Source: Pseudomonadota bacterium (GTDB taxonomy: Bacteria > Pseudomonadota > Gammaproteobacteria > Burkholderiales > JABEVD01). From it: a stretch of DNA of 64,000 nt. The notes under the pieces were generated by a model, which worked only from the letters and a program-made list of their open reading frames with translations, made no database searches and was not told where the DNA came from. Where the stretch lies: the NCBI GenBank assembly GCA_021848825.1, contig JAJZTQ010000011.1, forward strand, positions 1 through 64,000. Reading direction: 5' to 3'. Made by a program: the position numbers and the translations under genes. Each line of letters starts with the position of its first letter. Positions within the stretch are counted from its first letter, which is position 1. Shown here in pieces: positions 39,853 to 52,414 of the stretch.

Positions 39853-40647
39853 CTATTTCAGCGTGACATGCGCCACTTCGGCCTTGACGTAAGGGGAAAG
39901 ATCGACAGGCTTGCCTTCATACCGCAGCACGACATGCCTGGCATTGCCTATCGTCATGGAAAATGGCGCCTGCCCGGAAATCGATTGAGTCGACCCCGCA
40001 GGGCTCAACTTCGAAAAAATCAGCTTCCCGCTTCCATCCTTGACCTCGACCCAGGAAGGGGCGTCGAAAGAAAGCACGATCGGAGCGGATATCGAAGCAG
40101 ACGGCGCGGAAAGCGGCAGCGGTGCGGAAAGCGGCAGCGGCGCCGAAGCGGCAGGTGAAGATTCGGGCGCAGCAGCAGGAAGCGGCGCTGAAACGGGCAT
40201 GGGCTCAACAGCTGCCGGCTTCGCCTCGGGTTTCACGGCAGGCGCCTTGACGGGCTTGACAGCAGGTTCCCGATGATTTTCCCTGTACATCTCGAACATC
40301 AGGATGAAAAATGCCGCCAGCACGAAAAGGATCGCGTAGTGAAAACCCGTCTTCTTTTTCCCGGAAGGAAAAGGGATGCCCTCGTCCTCGATAGGCGTGA
40401 TCGATTCCTTGGGCGTGCCGATGTTCTCGAGCAGGCCTGCCGGATCGATCTGAAGCAACTTTGCGTAATTCCTGATGAACCCCCTGACGAAAACGATCCC
40501 CGGAAGCGCATCGTAATCGTCAGCCTCGAGCGCCTCCAACTGGCTTCTCGTCAGCCTCATCTTGCTTGCCACTTCTTCCGTGCTGAGCCCCCTCCTTTCG
40601 CGTTCCAGACGCAGGATGAGGCCGGGGCTTTTCCTTTCATCCGTCAT
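39853..40647 (-). CDS. RodZ-like HTH/TM protein
   Basis: LRLERERRGLSTEEVASKMRLTRSQLEALEADDYDALPGIVFVRGFIRNYAKLL plus TM and Pro-rich linker. Confidence 0.85.
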   Translation of the reverse strand: MTDERKSPGLILRLERERRGLSTEEVASKMRLTRSQLEALEADDYDALPGIVFVRGFIRNYAKLLQIDPAGLLENIGTPKESITPIEDEGIPFPSGKKKTGFHYAILFVLAAFFILMFEMYRENHREPAVKPVKAPAVKPEAKPAAVEPMPVSAPLPAAAPESSPAASAPLPLSAPLPLSAPSASISAPIVLSFDAPSWVEVKDGSGKLIFSKLSPAGSTQSISGQAPFSMTIGNARHVVLRYEGKPVDLSPYVKAEVAHVTLK

Positions 40648-41390
40648 TGGAATTTTCCGTCGTTGAGTTGCTGCGCTTCTCTCGACTCGGGAAAACGATG
40701 CTTCAACTGGGTTTCGTAATCCGATTCAAGATCCGATCCGCCGAGCGCATGTTCAATCCTGACGCCCAGCCAAAGGCTCTCGGCGGTGGGTTCGCCCATC
40801 AGCATGTACCTCGAAAGATAGCGGCGCGCCAGACCGTACTGTTTTTCTCCGAAATAGATTCTCGCCAAACCGAGATTGGCTTGCGGAATGCTGGGCTGGA
40901 TCTGAAGGGCATCGCGGTAGTATTTTTCGGCGTTCGATTGCTCTCCCATCTTTTCCGAGCAGATTCCCGCATTGAGGTAAGCCTTCTCGGGGGTCGAATA
41001 GAGGGGGTTCGCGACCGCGGTCAGGAAATGCCGGATGGACTGGACCTCGCGATGGGTCTGACAAAGGAACCAGCCGTAATTGTTGTTGATGTCGGAATCC
41101 TTGGGGCTCAGACTGTATGCATGTTCGAAATTCTGCCCGGCCTCATCGTCCTCCTTCAGCGTCATGTAGACCAGGCCGAGCACATTGTAAGCCTGGGCGT
41201 AGGTCGGATCGGCCTTCACCGCATCCTTCAGCTCCTGGATCGCCACCGCATACTGCCCCCTGCCATAGTAGCCTGCCCCGAGTTCGGTATGCACCGAGGC
41301 GCTGTTCCTAGCATCTTTTGCAGTATCGAGCTGGGCTGGCTGTGAAGCGCATCCCGCCAACAGCAGAAAAAGCACGATCAGTTTTCTCAT
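40644..41390 (-). CDS. pilW: PilW/PilF-type type IV pilus biogenesis TPR lipoprotein
   Basis: Lipobox [11 protein letters not shown] repeats, synteny rlmN-pilW-rodZ-ispG. Confidence 0.88.
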   Translation of the reverse strand: MRKLIVLFLLLAGCASQPAQLDTAKDARNSASVHTELGAGYYGRGQYAVAIQELKDAVKADPTYAQAYNVLGLVYMTLKEDDEAGQNFEHAYSLSPKDSDINNNYGWFLCQTHREVQSIRHFLTAVANPLYSTPEKAYLNAGICSEKMGEQSNAEKYYRDALQIQPSIPQANLGLARIYFGEKQYGLARRYLSRYMLMGEPTAESLWLGVRIEHALGGSDLESDYETQLKHRFPESREAQQLNDGKFQ

Positions 41391-42460
41391 GCCGCTTCCC
41401 TGCTCCTTTTCGTCCTGTCATGCACCTTGCCCGCGAGCTGGCCGCATGCCGCATCGATATCGTCCCCTCTCGTCCTCCTAGTCGTAACGATGAGGCCCGC
41501 ATCCGTCAAGACCGCCTTGAAAGCCGCAATGGCTTCGTTCTTCGAACGGCCGTAGCCGGAATCGGGAAAGGGATTGAAGGGAATGAGATTGAACTTGCAC
41601 GGCACCTCCTTCACCAGCTTCACGAGCTCCCTGGCATGAGCAATCGTGTCGTTCACCCCGTCGAGCATCACATACTCGAAAGTGATGAAATCCCTTGGCG
41701 CGTGCTCGACATAACGGTTGCATGCCGCCATCAGCTCCTTGAGCGGATATTTCCTGTTGAGGGGCACGAGCACATCGCGCAATGCGTCGTTGGGTGCATG
41801 GAGGGATACGGCAAGCGCCACCGGACAGCGCTCGGCCAGCCTGTCCATGGCCGGGATCACGCCGGACGTGCTGACGGTCACTCGCCTGCGCGAGAGACCA
41901 TATGCAGAATCGTCGAGCATCAGATTGAGCGCAGTCACCAGATTCTCGAAATTGAGCAGGGGTTCGCCCATGCCCATCATGACGACGTTGCTGATGATGC
42001 GCTCCCCGCCAGGCTCACGCCCGAGCGCCCGATTCGCCCACCAAAGCTGGCCGATGATTTCGGCAGCGGAAAGGTTGCGGTTGAATCCCTGCCTGCCCGT
42101 CGAACAGAAGCTGCATTCCAGCGCACATCCGACCTGACTCGATATGCAAAGGGTGCCCCGCCCTGATTCGGGAATGAACACGGTTTCCACCGCATTGCCC
42201 TCTCCCACGGACAGCAGCCATTTCCTTGTCCCGTCGGTTGCATCGAGTTCCCTGACGAGGCTGGGCACCCTGATCTCTGCCCTTTCCCTGAGCTTTTCCC
42301 GGAGGCTTTTGGCGAGATCGCTCATGTTCGAGAAATCATTTTCGCCGAAATGATGCATCCACCTCATCAGCTGCCTGGCGCGAAAAGGCTTCTCGCCGAT
42401 TTCCGAAAAAAATCCGGCGAGCTTGCCAGCATCGAGATCAAGCAGGTTTACCGTCATCAA
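41387..42460 (-). CDS. rlmN: 23S rRNA/tRNA adenine methyltransferase RlmN
   Basis: Radical [32 protein letters not shown]. Confidence 0.97.
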   Translation of the reverse strand: MMTVNLLDLDAGKLAGFFSEIGEKPFRARQLMRWMHHFGENDFSNMSDLAKSLREKLRERAEIRVPSLVRELDATDGTRKWLLSVGEGNAVETVFIPESGRGTLCISSQVGCALECSFCSTGRQGFNRNLSAAEIIGQLWWANRALGREPGGERIISNVVMMGMGEPLLNFENLVTALNLMLDDSAYGLSRRRVTVSTSGVIPAMDRLAERCPVALAVSLHAPNDALRDVLVPLNRKYPLKELMAACNRYVEHAPRDFITFEYVMLDGVNDTIAHARELVKLVKEVPCKFNLIPFNPFPDSGYGRSKNEAIAAFKAVLTDAGLIVTTRRTRGDDIDAACGQLAGKVHDRTKRSREAA

Positions 42461-42882
42461 CGGGTATATACATCCAGTGCTGGAAAGAAATAGGCGATTT
42501 CAGTCGCAGCCGTGTCCGGACCATCCGATCCGTGAACCGCATTGGCATCGATGCTTTCCGCGAAATCAGCGCGTATCGTGCCTTTGTCGGCTTTCTTCGG
42601 GTCGGTTGCGCCCATCAGGTTGCGGTTCTGCGAAATGGCGTTCTCGCCTTCGAGCACCATAATCATGACCGGACCGGAAATCATGAATTTCACGAGATCG
42701 TTGAAGAAAGGGCGCTCACGATGCACGGCATAGAACCCTTCCGCTTCCTTCTGGGAAAGCAGCTTCATGCGCGCCGCCGCGATCCTGAGGCCATTGTCTT
42801 CGAAACGGGAAATGATCTTTCCGATGACATTCTTAGCCACGGCATCCGGCTTGATGATGGAAAGGGTGCGTTCGACAGCCAT
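42457..42882 (-). CDS. ndk: Nucleoside diphosphate kinase
   Basis: [24 protein letters not shown]...[20 protein letters not shown]. Confidence 0.98.
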   Translation of the reverse strand: MAVERTLSIIKPDAVAKNVIGKIISRFEDNGLRIAAARMKLLSQKEAEGFYAVHRERPFFNDLVKFMISGPVMIMVLEGENAISQNRNLMGATDPKKADKGTIRADFAESIDANAVHGSDGPDTAATEIAYFFPALDVYTR

Positions 42883-42951
42883 GCGTTTCTCCAAATATAG
42901 TCAAGAAATCCGATATTTTATCAGGGATTGCGGGCAATGTCGCATTCAGGA

Positions 42952-44259
42952 TCAAATCGGTGCCCACCTTGGGAGAAGTCCCGGTTTTCCGGGCACAGCC
43001 CGATAATCCGGATCCGTCCCCAATCCGGGCACCCAGACAAGCCGGTCGCGGCAATAGAGAAGCGGAATTCTTTCCCTTTGCCAGGGCGGCACGCCTTTTT
43101 CCTGGAAAGCATGCTTGAGGCGCTTGGTCGGACGTTGCGCATGGAAACGGAAATGTTCCCCGCCGCACCTTCCCCTGACATTGACCTCGAAAAGCTTTTC
43201 CGGATCCAGCCCTTCCTCGCCTTTTTCGAAATGAAGGATGCCGCCGAGCTCGGGAATGGCCATCGATGATTCACCCGCCCAGCTCTTTCTGAAGTCGACT
43301 GAAACGGGAAGCGCCTTAACGACATGAACGAAGCCCCGGTAGCACCTGATCTCGCAGCCGTCATGCGCAACGCATGCGCTTTTCGAGGCAAGCTGCTTCA
43401 GCATTTCCGCAAGACGCCTGCTGGAAGGCATTCTCAGTCCTTTCAAGGCGAGATAATGCCGAAGCAGATTCCCTGCTCTCGAAGCGGAAAGCCGATCGAG
43501 AACCGAGAGATCGAGACAGCCCTCCCTTATCGCCCCGGATGCATCGATTTTTGCGAGTTCATCGAGAAGTCTCGCGCTTTCAGCAAAATGAAGCGCCGAT
43601 CGGGAGACCGTTTCCCTGAATGCCGGAAACCGCTTCTCGATCACCGGAAAGAGCATGTGACGGACATAATTCCTGTCGTAGGCGGGATCTGCATTGCTCT
43701 CGTCCTCTATCCATTCAAGCCTTTTTTCCAGCGCATAATTTTCTAATTCTTTCCTGGAGAGCGAAAGGAAAGGCCTAAGGAGAATCTTGTCCCCGAAAGG
43801 CATGCGCTCGCCCATTGCCGCAAGGCCGTCCGGCCCCGCCCCCCTGAAAAGCTGAAGCATGACGGTTTCGGCCTGGTCGTCCAGATGATGGGCGAGCGCG
43901 ATATGGTCGGCCTCAAGCCTTTCGAAAACCGCATATCTTGCCATGCGCGCAGCCGCCTCGATTCCCGAAGACAGATAGGGAAAAATGTCCACTTCCTCGA
44001 TCAGGATGGGAACATCGAGCATCCTGCACTGATTTTCGCAAAATCCGACCCAGCTTTCCGCGTTCCTGCTGAGTTTGTGATTGACATGCACGCAAGCAAG
44101 CGAGAAACCGATTGCCGATTCGAGATTCTTCAGGACATGAAGAAGAACGATGGAGTCCAGCCCGCCGCTCAGGCCGAGGAGGACGCGGCTTCCCTTTGCA
44201 AGGAGCCCCCGTGCGGCTACGACGGAATCAGGAGAGCGCGACTTCCTTGAATTTCCCAT
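42952..44259 (-). CDS. tilS: tRNA(Ile)-lysidine synthase
   Basis: [20 protein letters not shown]-loop, [19 protein letters not shown]. Confidence 0.95.
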   Translation of the reverse strand: MGNSRKSRSPDSVVAARGLLAKGSRVLLGLSGGLDSIVLLHVLKNLESAIGFSLACVHVNHKLSRNAESWVGFCENQCRMLDVPILIEEVDIFPYLSSGIEAAARMARYAVFERLEADHIALAHHLDDQAETVMLQLFRGAGPDGLAAMGERMPFGDKILLRPFLSLSRKELENYALEKRLEWIEDESNADPAYDRNYVRHMLFPVIEKRFPAFRETVSRSALHFAESARLLDELAKIDASGAIREGCLDLSVLDRLSASRAGNLLRHYLALKGLRMPSSRRLAEMLKQLASKSACVAHDGCEIRCYRGFVHVVKALPVSVDFRKSWAGESSMAIPELGGILHFEKGEEGLDPEKLFEVNVRGRCGGEHFRFHAQRPTKRLKHAFQEKGVPPWQRERIPLLYCRDRLVWVPGLGTDPDYRAVPGKPGLLPRWAPI

Positions 44260-45196
44260 AACCCATCAGGCGCTCGTATCTTTCCTTCAGCAAGATGTCG
44301 ATCGCCTTCGACTGCGCCTGGCTCAATGCATCCCTCAACGCGGACTTGAGCGTTTTCATCATCGCATCGTAGTCGCGATGCGCCCCGCCGAGCGGTTCGG
44401 GGATGATCTTGTCGACGAGCCCCAGCGTTTTGAGCCTCGTCGCCGTGATGCCGAGCGTTTCGGCCGCCTCGGCAGCCTTCTCGGCGCTTTTCCACAGGAT
44501 GGATGCGCAACCTTCAGGGGAAATCACGGAATAGGTCGAATACTGGAGCATCAGCAGCGCATCGCCTACGGCGATGGCCAGCGCGCCCCCCGATCCGCCT
44601 TCCCCTATCACCGTGCAGATCACGGGCACCTTGAGCTCCGCCATGACGTAAAGATTTCTCCCTATCGCCTCCGACTGGCCGCGCTCCTCTGCACCTATCC
44701 CCGGATAGGCGCCTGGCGTGTCGATGAAGGTGAAGATGGGAAGATTGAATTTTTCGGCAAGCTTCATCAGCCTCAGCGCCTTCCTGTAGCCTTCCGGGCG
44801 GGGCATGCCGAAATTGCGATAGATCTTTTCCTTGGTATCCCTTCCCTTCTGATGGCCGATCACCATGACCGATTGGCCGTTGAATCTCGCCACCCCGCCC
44901 ACGATCGCATGATCGTCGGCGAAAGCGCGGTCTCCGTGAAGCTCCTCGAAGTCAGTGAAGAGATGCTGGATGTAATCGAGGGCATAGGGTCGCTGTGGAT
45001 GCCTTGCGACCTGTGAAATCTGCCAGGCATTGAGCTTCGAGTAGATTTCCTTCGTCAGCCCGAGATTCTTTTTCTGAAGGCGGTCAATTTCCTCTGAAAT
45101 ATCGACTGCGGATTCGTCCTGAACAAAACGCAGCTCCTCTATCTTGGCTTCAAGTTCTGCAATCGGTTGTTCGAAGTCGAGGAAGGTGATTTTCAT
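44228..45196 (-). CDS. accA: Acetyl-CoA carboxylase carboxyltransferase subunit alpha
   Basis: [24 protein letters not shown]...[15 protein letters not shown]. Confidence 0.98.
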   Translation of the reverse strand: MKITFLDFEQPIAELEAKIEELRFVQDESAVDISEEIDRLQKKNLGLTKEIYSKLNAWQISQVARHPQRPYALDYIQHLFTDFEELHGDRAFADDHAIVGGVARFNGQSVMVIGHQKGRDTKEKIYRNFGMPRPEGYRKALRLMKLAEKFNLPIFTFIDTPGAYPGIGAEERGQSEAIGRNLYVMAELKVPVICTVIGEGGSGGALAIAVGDALLMLQYSTYSVISPEGCASILWKSAEKAAEAAETLGITATRLKTLGLVDKIIPEPLGGAHRDYDAMMKTLKSALRDALSQAQSKAIDILLKERYERLMGYGKFKEVALS

Positions 45197-45256
45197 AAGC
45201 AAGGTTTGAATGAAATGGCGTAATCATACCCGATTTTCATGCCAATTTCTTATAAA

Positions 45257-45937
45257 TCAGGTCAACTTCCAGACACACGACCCCTTGCTCGCCTTGTCTA
45301 TTTCTTCAAGCTGCGCAGCATGGGCCGCGAGCTCGTCCGCATCCGCGCGATGAACGATGAGGCGCCGTTCGAACATGCCGATGTCGTCCGGAGCAGCGTC
45401 CTCGAGTTCCATTGCCAGGCTTTCCTGCCCTCTCGTCATGGCGAGATACACTTCGGCCAGCAATTCCGCATCGAGAAGCGCGCCATGCAGGGTTCTCTTG
45501 GCATTGTTGACGGCGTATCTTTCGCAAAGCGCATCGAGATTGTTGCGTTTGCCAGGATGGCGCTCCTTCGCCATCACCAGGGTATCGATGTAAGTGCAGT
45601 AGCTCGTCATGCCGGGCAGACTCATCAATCCCAGTTCGGCGTCCAGAAAGGAAAGATCGAACGGCGCATTGTGGATGACGAGTTCGGCACCTTCCACGAA
45701 ATCCAGGAATTCGGCGGCTATGTCCCTGAATTTCGGCTTGTCTTCAAGAAACGCAAGGCTCAATCCGTGGATTTCCTGGGCCTTTTCGTCGATCTCCCGC
45801 TCGGGATTGAGATAGCGGTGAAAACGCTTGCCCGTCAGCCTTCTGTTCTGCATTTCAACGGCTGCAAGCTCGATCACCCTGTGGCCGAGCTTCGGGTCGA
45901 GCCCGGTCGTTTCAGTATCGAGCACGATCTGTCTCAT
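45257..45937 (-). CDS. dnaQ: DNA polymerase III epsilon subunit
   Basis: [29 protein letters not shown] exonuclease motif; start trimmed. Confidence 0.96.
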   Translation of the reverse strand: MRQIVLDTETTGLDPKLGHRVIELAAVEMQNRRLTGKRFHRYLNPEREIDEKAQEIHGLSLAFLEDKPKFRDIAAEFLDFVEGAELVIHNAPFDLSFLDAELGLMSLPGMTSYCTYIDTLVMAKERHPGKRNNLDALCERYAVNNAKRTLHGALLDAELLAEVYLAMTRGQESLAMELEDAAPDDIGMFERRLIVHRADADELAAHAAQLEEIDKASKGSCVWKLT

Positions 45938-46386
45938 TTCATCCCTTTCTCGATCACGCTCTGAACGCCCAGGTTTGCGAGTCTGTCCGCGGTCTCGTTG
46001 CCCTCGTGGCCGCTGTGTCCCTTGACCCACAGCCATTCTATCTCGTGCCTGGCGACGAGCTCGTCGAGCTCCCGCCAGAGATCGACATTCTTGACAAGCT
46101 GGTTGGCAGCCGTTTTCCATCCCCGCCGCTTCCAGTCGTGAATCCAGCTAGTGATGCCCTGCTGCACATATCTGGAATCGGTATGGACCCTTACCCTGGC
46201 CTGACGCTTCAAGGCTTCCAGCGCCCTGATCACCGCCATCAGTTCCATTCGATTGTTGGTGGTGTCCCTCTCTCCGCCGAAAAGCTCCTTGCGGTGTATT
46301 CCATGGCGAAGAAGCGCGCCCCATCCGCCTATGCCCGGGTTGCCCTTGCATGCGCCATCCGTAAATATTTCAACTTGTTCCGTCAT
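45934..46386 (-). CDS. rnhA: Ribonuclease HI
   Basis: [29 protein letters not shown]; start trimmed. Confidence 0.97.
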   Translation of the reverse strand: MTEQVEIFTDGACKGNPGIGGWGALLRHGIHRKELFGGERDTTNNRMELMAVIRALEALKRQARVRVHTDSRYVQQGITSWIHDWKRRGWKTAANQLVKNVDLWRELDELVARHEIEWLWVKGHSGHEGNETADRLANLGVQSVIEKGMK

Positions 46387-47083
46387 TCGTTTTCCTGCAC
46401 GGCGGTTTATTGTATTCCCTGACAGCGAGGGGGTTCGCAGCCAGCCCATTCCAGCTCGGCATGATGATCCGCATGCCCCTGACTCGCTTGATTGCAACAA
46501 GGCAGTATACCCCGCCCGATACCGGCCACCATCTATCCCCGGCCTTTTCCATGAAAGAAAAGCGGTTGAGCCATTTTTCCTGATCGAAAGGCGGGATGTA
46601 GCAGCAGAGCTTGCCTGCAGCCACCTCGAATCCAAGCAGCGCGAGCCAGTCCTTCAGCCGGGCAAGCGAAATGAAGTCGCCATGCCAGGGCGCGGAAGCG
46701 GAGCGCGATGCAAGGCGCCTCAAGCCCCAAAGACTGAAAGGATTGAATCCGCTCAGCATGATCCTGCCTTCCGGACGCATCACGCGACTCACTTCCCGCA
46801 ATATCTGGTGAGGATTGCCGCTGAATTCGAGAAGATGGGGCAGCACTGCAAGATCGATGCTGCAGGAATCGAAAGGCAGATTGAAGAAATCCAGCGCGAC
46901 ATCCACATCGCTTCGGAGCTTGAGCTGCATTCTGCTCGCTCTCAGGAAGTCGAGGCTTCCCAGCCCGAGCTGGAGGGCATGATAGCCAAAAACATCCCCC
47001 ACGCTCTGGTCGAACCATGCATATTCCCGCTCGAGGAGGTATTGCCCGGCGGGCGTTTCAAGCCAGTGTTCGAGTCCTGTCAT
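46370..47083 (-). CDS. SAM-dependent methyltransferase
   Basis: Class I methyltransferase core ([50 protein letters not shown]); synteny with rnhA-gloB. Confidence 0.85.
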   Translation of the reverse strand: MTGLEHWLETPAGQYLLEREYAWFDQSVGDVFGYHALQLGLGSLDFLRASRMQLKLRSDVDVALDFFNLPFDSCSIDLAVLPHLLEFSGNPHQILREVSRVMRPEGRIMLSGFNPFSLWGLRRLASRSASAPWHGDFISLARLKDWLALLGFEVAAGKLCCYIPPFDQEKWLNRFSFMEKAGDRWWPVSGGVYCLVAIKRVRGMRIIMPSWNGLAANPLAVREYNKPPCRKTNDGTS

Positions 47084-47118
47084 AAGCTATAATTTCGATT
47101 TGAACCGGGATTCCCGTC

Positions 47119-47883
47119 ATGACAACGATCGAAGCCATTCCCGCATTCAGGGACAATTATATCTGGGTGGCGGGAAATAAGCAGTATGCCGCCGCAATCG
47201 ATCCGGGAGACGCTGCGCCTTTGCTCGACTATCTGGAGAGCAAAGGGCTCGCGCTCGTCGCGATCCTCAATACCCATCATCATGGCGACCATGTCGGCGG
47301 CAATCTTGAGCTGAAGAAGAAATTTTCCTGCCCGATTTACGGCCCCGCAGCCGAAATCATACCCGGAATGACCCATCCCGTATCAGGAGGCGATACCGTC
47401 TTCCTGCCTGAAATCGAGATGGCATGCGAAGTGATGGACATACCCGGTCACACATCGGGCCATATCGCTTTCCTCTCGAAAGACAGGCTGTTCTGCGGGG
47501 ACACGCTTTTCGGATGCGGTTGCGGCAGGGTTTTCGAGGGGACCATGAAAGAGATGCAGCATTCGCTCGAAAAGCTCGCCAGCCTTCCGGAAGAGACTCT
47601 CGTCTACTGCGCCCACGAATACACCCTTGCAAACATCGCCTTCGCGAGGGAAGTCGAACCTTGCAACGACATGCTTCGCGAGCGGGGGGAAAAGGCGCTC
47701 GAAATCAGGAAGCGCGGCATGCCCACGATTCCGTCTACCATAGGACTGGAAAAGATGACCAATCCCTTCCTGAGATGCGGCATCGAAGAGGTCGCAGAAA
47801 GCGCGTCACGGCATGAAGGCCGACCGCTCAGAGACAGGCTGGACGTCTTTTCCGCCCTGAGGATATGGAAAAACAGCTTCTAG
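47119..47883 (+). CDS. gloB: Hydroxyacylglutathione hydrolase (glyoxalase II)
   Basis: ILNTHHHGDHVGGN, IPGHTSGHIAF, FCGDTLFGCGCGRVFEGT. Confidence 0.96.
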   Translation: MTTIEAIPAFRDNYIWVAGNKQYAAAIDPGDAAPLLDYLESKGLALVAILNTHHHGDHVGGNLELKKKFSCPIYGPAAEIIPGMTHPVSGGDTVFLPEIEMACEVMDIPGHTSGHIAFLSKDRLFCGDTLFGCGCGRVFEGTMKEMQHSLEKLASLPEETLVYCAHEYTLANIAFAREVEPCNDMLRERGEKALEIRKRGMPTIPSTIGLEKMTNPFLRCGIEEVAESASRHEGRPLRDRLDVFSALRIWKNSF

Positions 47884-49305
47884 TCAGCCGCGACCGTAGA
47901 CATCGTCGAACCTGACGATGTCGTCTTCTCCCAGATATTCCCCGCTTTGCACCTCGATCATGACGAGATCGAGCACACCCGGATTGATCAGCCTGTGCGG
48001 CGTTCCTGCGGGAATGAAAGTGGATTCGTTCGTTCTGACAAGATGTTCCAGTTCCCCGTTGACGATTTTCGCTGTTCCCGAAACCACAACCCAGTGCTCG
48101 CTCCTGTGGTGATGCATCTGCAGCGAAAGGGCCGCCCCCGGCTTGACCTCTATCCGCTTGATTTTGAATCTTTCCCCTTCCTCGAGGACGGTATAGGTTC
48201 CCCATGGCCTGTGGACGGTCCTGTGCAGCTTGTAGGCGTCATGCTCGGCAAGTCTCAACCGCTGCACGACCTGCTTCACTTCCTGCGACCGGTTCTTGTC
48301 TGCAACGAGCAGCGCATCAGGCGTGTCGATGACGAGGAGGTTGTCCACCCCGACCGTCGCAACGAGACGGTCTTCGGATTGAATGTAGCAATTTCCCGAA
48401 TCCACCATCACGGCCGTGCCGACTATCCTGTTTCCGGCCTCGTCTTCCGGAACCAGTTCGCTCACGGCGCTCCAGGACCCGATGTCGTTCCAGTCGAATT
48501 CCCCTGCAACCACGGCAACCTTGCGTGATTTTTCCATGACGGCATAGTCTATGGAAATGTCGGGAATCGCGGAAAAACTCGCTTCATCCAGGGTGACCGG
48601 AAGCTCGTTTCGCCTGGATTTTTCCCAGCAAGAAAGGGCTGCCTCGAACACCTCCGGGGAGCAGCCCTTCAGCGCCTCGATCAATGTCCCCGCCTTGAAG
48701 CAGAACATGCCGGAATTCCAGAGGAAATTCCCTTTCTCGAGATATTCCGATGCGAGTTCGAGCGAGGGCTTCTCGAAAAAGCTGGATACTTCGCCCACCC
48801 CCTCCCCGAACGGATTGCCGTATTCTATATAGCCGTACCCCGTCTCGGGGTAGGTCGGGCGGATGCCGAAAGTGACGAGGTAATCCTGAAGGGCATACTC
48901 GCATGCAAGCGAGACTGCTTCGGAAAAAGCCTGCTGGTTCTCGATCAGGTGGTCCGCCGGCAGCACCAGCATCAGCGTATCTTCCCCGCGGTTTTCCATC
49001 AGGCTGAAGGCGGCCATGGCGATGGCGGGAGCGGTGTTCCTGCCGCAAGGCTCGAGCACATAATCGAAACCGAGCGCTTTTCCCTTCCTGGAAGAAGCAT
49101 ACTCGTCCCTCGTCGTGAAGAAATATTCCCTGTTGGTCACCGTGAGGATGTCCGAGACCCCTGGAATGCCCGCAGCCCTCGCAAGTGTTTTTTTGAGCAG
49201 GCTCTCCCCGCACGGGAGCTTCATGAAAGGCTTGGGAAAACTCTCCCTGGAAACAGGCCATAGCCTCGTGCCCGCCCCACCTGAAAGGATGACCGGTACC
49301 AGCAT
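47884..49305 (-). CDS. Mannose-1-phosphate guanylyltransferase/mannose-6-phosphate isomerase
   Basis: PVILSGGAGTRLWPVSRESFPKPF, cupin C-terminus RPWGTYTVLEEGERFKIKRIEVKPGAALSLQMHHHRSEHWVVVSGTA. Confidence 0.95.
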   Translation of the reverse strand: MLVPVILSGGAGTRLWPVSRESFPKPFMKLPCGESLLKKTLARAAGIPGVSDILTVTNREYFFTTRDEYASSRKGKALGFDYVLEPCGRNTAPAIAMAAFSLMENRGEDTLMLVLPADHLIENQQAFSEAVSLACEYALQDYLVTFGIRPTYPETGYGYIEYGNPFGEGVGEVSSFFEKPSLELASEYLEKGNFLWNSGMFCFKAGTLIEALKGCSPEVFEAALSCWEKSRRNELPVTLDEASFSAIPDISIDYAVMEKSRKVAVVAGEFDWNDIGSWSAVSELVPEDEAGNRIVGTAVMVDSGNCYIQSEDRLVATVGVDNLLVIDTPDALLVADKNRSQEVKQVVQRLRLAEHDAYKLHRTVHRPWGTYTVLEEGERFKIKRIEVKPGAALSLQMHHHRSEHWVVVSGTAKIVNGELEHLVRTNESTFIPAGTPHRLINPGVLDLVMIEVQSGEYLGEDDIVRFDDVYGRG

Positions 49306-49341
49306 GTTAATCTCTCTCCATTCGAAATGAATGCATGGATT

Positions 49342-50673
49342 TCACCTCCCCACGCCGTAATAATCGAAGCCGAGCTTCCTGACCTTCTCGGGCTCATAGA
49401 CATTTCGCCCGTCGAAAATCACTTTCTGCTTCATTACCTGCTCCATGAAAGAAAAATCGGGCGTCCTGAAAGCCTTCCATTCCGTCACGAGAAGAAGCGC
49501 ATCGACCGCCAGGAGCGCATCGTACTGATGATTGACGAGCTCGAGATTGCCCGAATCGAACCATTTCGCAGGCAGCTCCCGCTTTGCCACAGTCATCGCC
49601 ACAGGGTCATAAGCCTTGACTTTCGCCCCCTTCTCCATCAGATATTCGAGCAAAACGATGCTGGATGCTTCCCGCATGTCGTCCGTCCTGGGCTTGAAGG
49701 CAAGACCCCACAATGCGAAAGTGAGCCCTGAAAGATCTTCCCCGAAATGCAAGGCGATCTTTTTCGAAAGATAGCGTTTCTGCTCGGCATTCCTGTCCTC
49801 CACGGCATTCAATACCAGGGGATCGAGCCCGCAATCCTTCGCCATCTGGATGATCGCCTTGACGTCCTTCGGAAAGCAGGAGCCGCCGTAGCCGCATCCG
49901 GGATAGATGAAGGAATAGCCTATTCTGGCGTCAGACCCGATTCCCAGCCTCACCTTCTCCACATCCACGCCCATCCTGTCGCAGAGATTGGCTATTTCGT
50001 TCATGAAGGATATCTTCGTCGCAAGCATCGCATTGGCGGCATACTTCGTCATTTCCGCTTCCTTGATGCCCATCAGGCAAAGGCGTTCGTGGTTCCTGAC
50101 GAAAGGAAAATAGAGTTCCCTCATCACTTCCAGGGAACGCTCGGTGTCGCAGCCGACGACGATGCGGTCAGGCCTCGTGAAATCCTCGACGGCAGCCCCT
50201 TCCTTCAGGAATTCGGGGTTGCTCACCAGATCGAACGAAACGGAAACTCCCCTTTTTTCGAGTTCCGACTTGATGGCTGATCTCACCTTTTCGGCCGTGC
50301 CGACAGGAACAGTGGACTTGTCCACAATGACGCAGTAATCCTTGAGATTCTCCCCTATTTCCTTCGCCACCGCGAGCACATGCTTGAGATCGGCAGATCC
50401 GTCCTCGTCAGGCGGCGTGCCCACCGCAATGAAGCAGGCTGCCGCGCCTTCCAGCGATTCGGGCAGCGAGCTGGTGAATTTCAGCCTGCCTTCCCGGTAA
50501 TTGTTGACGACGATATCCTCGAGGCCGGGCTCGTAGATCGGAAGAATCCCGTTTTTCAGATTCTCGATCTTTTTCTCGTCTATATCCACGCAGGTTACGA
50601 TGTTCCCCATCTCGGCAAAACAGGCACCCGTGACCAGGCCGACATAGCCTGTCCCTACAACCGACAGTTTCAT
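49342..50673 (-). CDS. ugd: UDP-glucose 6-dehydrogenase
   Basis: MKLSVVGTGYVGLVTGACFAEMGN, FIYPGCGYGGSCFPKD. Confidence 0.96.
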   Translation of the reverse strand: MKLSVVGTGYVGLVTGACFAEMGNIVTCVDIDEKKIENLKNGILPIYEPGLEDIVVNNYREGRLKFTSSLPESLEGAAACFIAVGTPPDEDGSADLKHVLAVAKEIGENLKDYCVIVDKSTVPVGTAEKVRSAIKSELEKRGVSVSFDLVSNPEFLKEGAAVEDFTRPDRIVVGCDTERSLEVMRELYFPFVRNHERLCLMGIKEAEMTKYAANAMLATKISFMNEIANLCDRMGVDVEKVRLGIGSDARIGYSFIYPGCGYGGSCFPKDVKAIIQMAKDCGLDPLVLNAVEDRNAEQKRYLSKKIALHFGEDLSGLTFALWGLAFKPRTDDMREASSIVLLEYLMEKGAKVKAYDPVAMTVAKRELPAKWFDSGNLELVNHQYDALLAVDALLLVTEWKAFRTPDFSFMEQVMKQKVIFDGRNVYEPEKVRKLGFDYYGVGR

Positions 50674-50818
50674 TATTGAACTCCCTGATAGATATTAGCG
50701 GCCGATTTTAACCCGGAAAGGCATATTGATACCAAGTTCATCTTGTGAACGCATACAAGATTGTAATTCAATTGGAACGAAAAGCGTACCTGCATCAAAG
50801 CGCTCAAGAGAATCCTTT

Positions 50819-52414
50819 TCACGGGTCGCGAAACTGCACGCTCGCCAGCAACCGCCTGGTATATTCGTGATGGGGAGAGTGAACGATGCGTTCTGCAGGA
50901 CCGATCTCCAGAATTCGGCCCTCTTTCATCACGGCGATGCGGTGGGACATCGCCATGATCACTTCGAGGTCGTGACTGATCAGGAGATAGCTCATGTCAT
51001 GGGCAAGCTGAAGTTTCGAAAGAAGCAGCAGCACCTGTTTCTGCACGGAAGCATCGAGGGCACTGGTCGGCTCGTCGAGAACGAGCAGTTTCGGCTTGAG
51101 TATGACGGCTCTCGCAATGGCGATTCTCTGCCGCTGCCCGCCTGAAAACTCATGAGGATATCTGGTCAGCGCATCCGGCCCGATGCCGACTTCCTCCAAG
51201 GTCCGCACGATGAGATCCCGGCGCTCGGAGACGGGCATTCGAGGATGATGCAGGGCCATCCCTTCGCCGACAATTTCCTCTATGGTGAGCCTGGGAGAAA
51301 GGCTGGCGAACGGATCCTGGAAAACCACCTGCATCCTCGCGCGCAATGACCTCAGCTGAGCCCTTGAAGCCGTATTGAGAGAAATGCCCTCGAAACGGCA
51401 TTCGCCTCCCGCTACAGCCTGCAAGGCAAGCAATGCCATGGCAAGCGTCGATTTTCCCGAACCCGATTCCCCGACGATGCCGAGCGTTTCCCCGCGCTTC
51501 ACCGCAAGGCTGACATCTTCCAGGGCGGTGAATGTTTTTTTCCTGAACCATCCAGAGGCATAGGAAAATTCTACGCGCAGTCCATTTGCCTGCAGCAGAT
51601 CCTCGGAAGATTCGAATTCCGCCGGCAAGGGCTGAACGATGTTTCCCGGGCGGCTGTCCAGAAGGCGCCTGGTATAAGGATGTTCGGGATTCGTGAACAA
51701 TTGCCCCGTCTCCGCGATTTCCACGAGCTGCCCCATCTGCATCACGCCGACACGGTCGGCAAAATGGCGCACCAGATTGAGATCATGAGTGATGAGCAGG
51801 ATGGCCATGCCGAATTCGCGCTGCAGCTCGTCCAACAGATTCATGATCTGGGCGCGAATGGTGACGTCGAGCGCAGTGGTCGGCTCGTCGGCGATCAGGA
51901 GCTGCGGGCGACAGGCGAGCGCCATGGCGATCATGGCCCGCTGCCTCTGCCCGCCGGAGAGCTCGTGAGGAAAACTCGAATAGCGGCGCGAAGCCTCCGG
52001 TATGCCGGTTTTCTCGAGCAGGGAAATGGCGCGCGCTCGCGCAGCAGCCTCATCCATTCCTTCATGCAGCGCGAGCACTTCCCTGATCTGGTCGCCGATT
52101 TTCATGAGCGGATTCAAGGCGCTCATGGGTTCCTGGAAAATCATGGCGATATCCTTTCCCCTGATCCCCAGAATCTTCCGCTCGCTTGCCTTCAGGAGGT
52201 TTTCACCCTGGAAATTGATTTCCCCGCTTGTTTTCGCCGAAAGCAGGCGGAGAATGGAAAAGGCGGTGACGCTTTTGCCCGAACCCGATTCGCCCACAAG
52301 CGCGAACTTCTCCCCCTGATTGATGCTGAAAGAGACATCCTGAACGGCATGAAGCCTGTTTCCGTCATTTTCGAAGCTCACGCAGAGATTGCGCAATTGA
52401 AGCAGGGGGGTCAA
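50819..52414 (-). CDS. yejF: Peptide ABC transporter double ATPase YejF
   Basis: Two Walker A/ABC signatures ([40 protein letters not shown]). Confidence 0.93.
   Translation of the reverse strand: MTPLLQLRNLCVSFENDGNRLHAVQDVSFSINQGEKFALVGESGSGKSVTAFSILRLLSAKTSGEINFQGENLLKASERKILGIRGKDIAMIFQEPMSALNPLMKIGDQIREVLALHEGMDEAAARARAISLLEKTGIPEASRRYSSFPHELSGGQRQRAMIAMALACRPQLLIADEPTTALDVTIRAQIMNLLDELQREFGMAILLITHDLNLVRHFADRVGVMQMGQLVEIAETGQLFTNPEHPYTRRLLDSRPGNIVQPLPAEFESSEDLLQANGLRVEFSYASGWFRKKTFTALEDVSLAVKRGETLGIVGESGSGKSTLAMALLALQAVAGGECRFEGISLNTASRAQLRSLRARMQVVFQDPFASLSPRLTIEEIVGEGMALHHPRMPVSERRDLIVRTLEEVGIGPDALTRYPHEFSGGQRQRIAIARAVILKPKLLVLDEPTSALDASVQKQVLLLLSKLQLAHDMSYLLISHDLEVIMAMSHRIAVMKEGRILEIGPAERIVHSPHHEYTRRLLASVQFRDP

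Noticed and set aside
37419-40158. Plus-strand ORFs of 414 and 425 aa opposite hisS and ispG
   Set aside because: Antisense shadow ORFs; the sense strand encodes unambiguous core enzymes.
40040-40276. Plus-strand Gly/Ala/Ser-rich ORF opposite the RodZ linker
   Set aside because: Low-complexity antisense of the Pro/Ala-rich RodZ linker.
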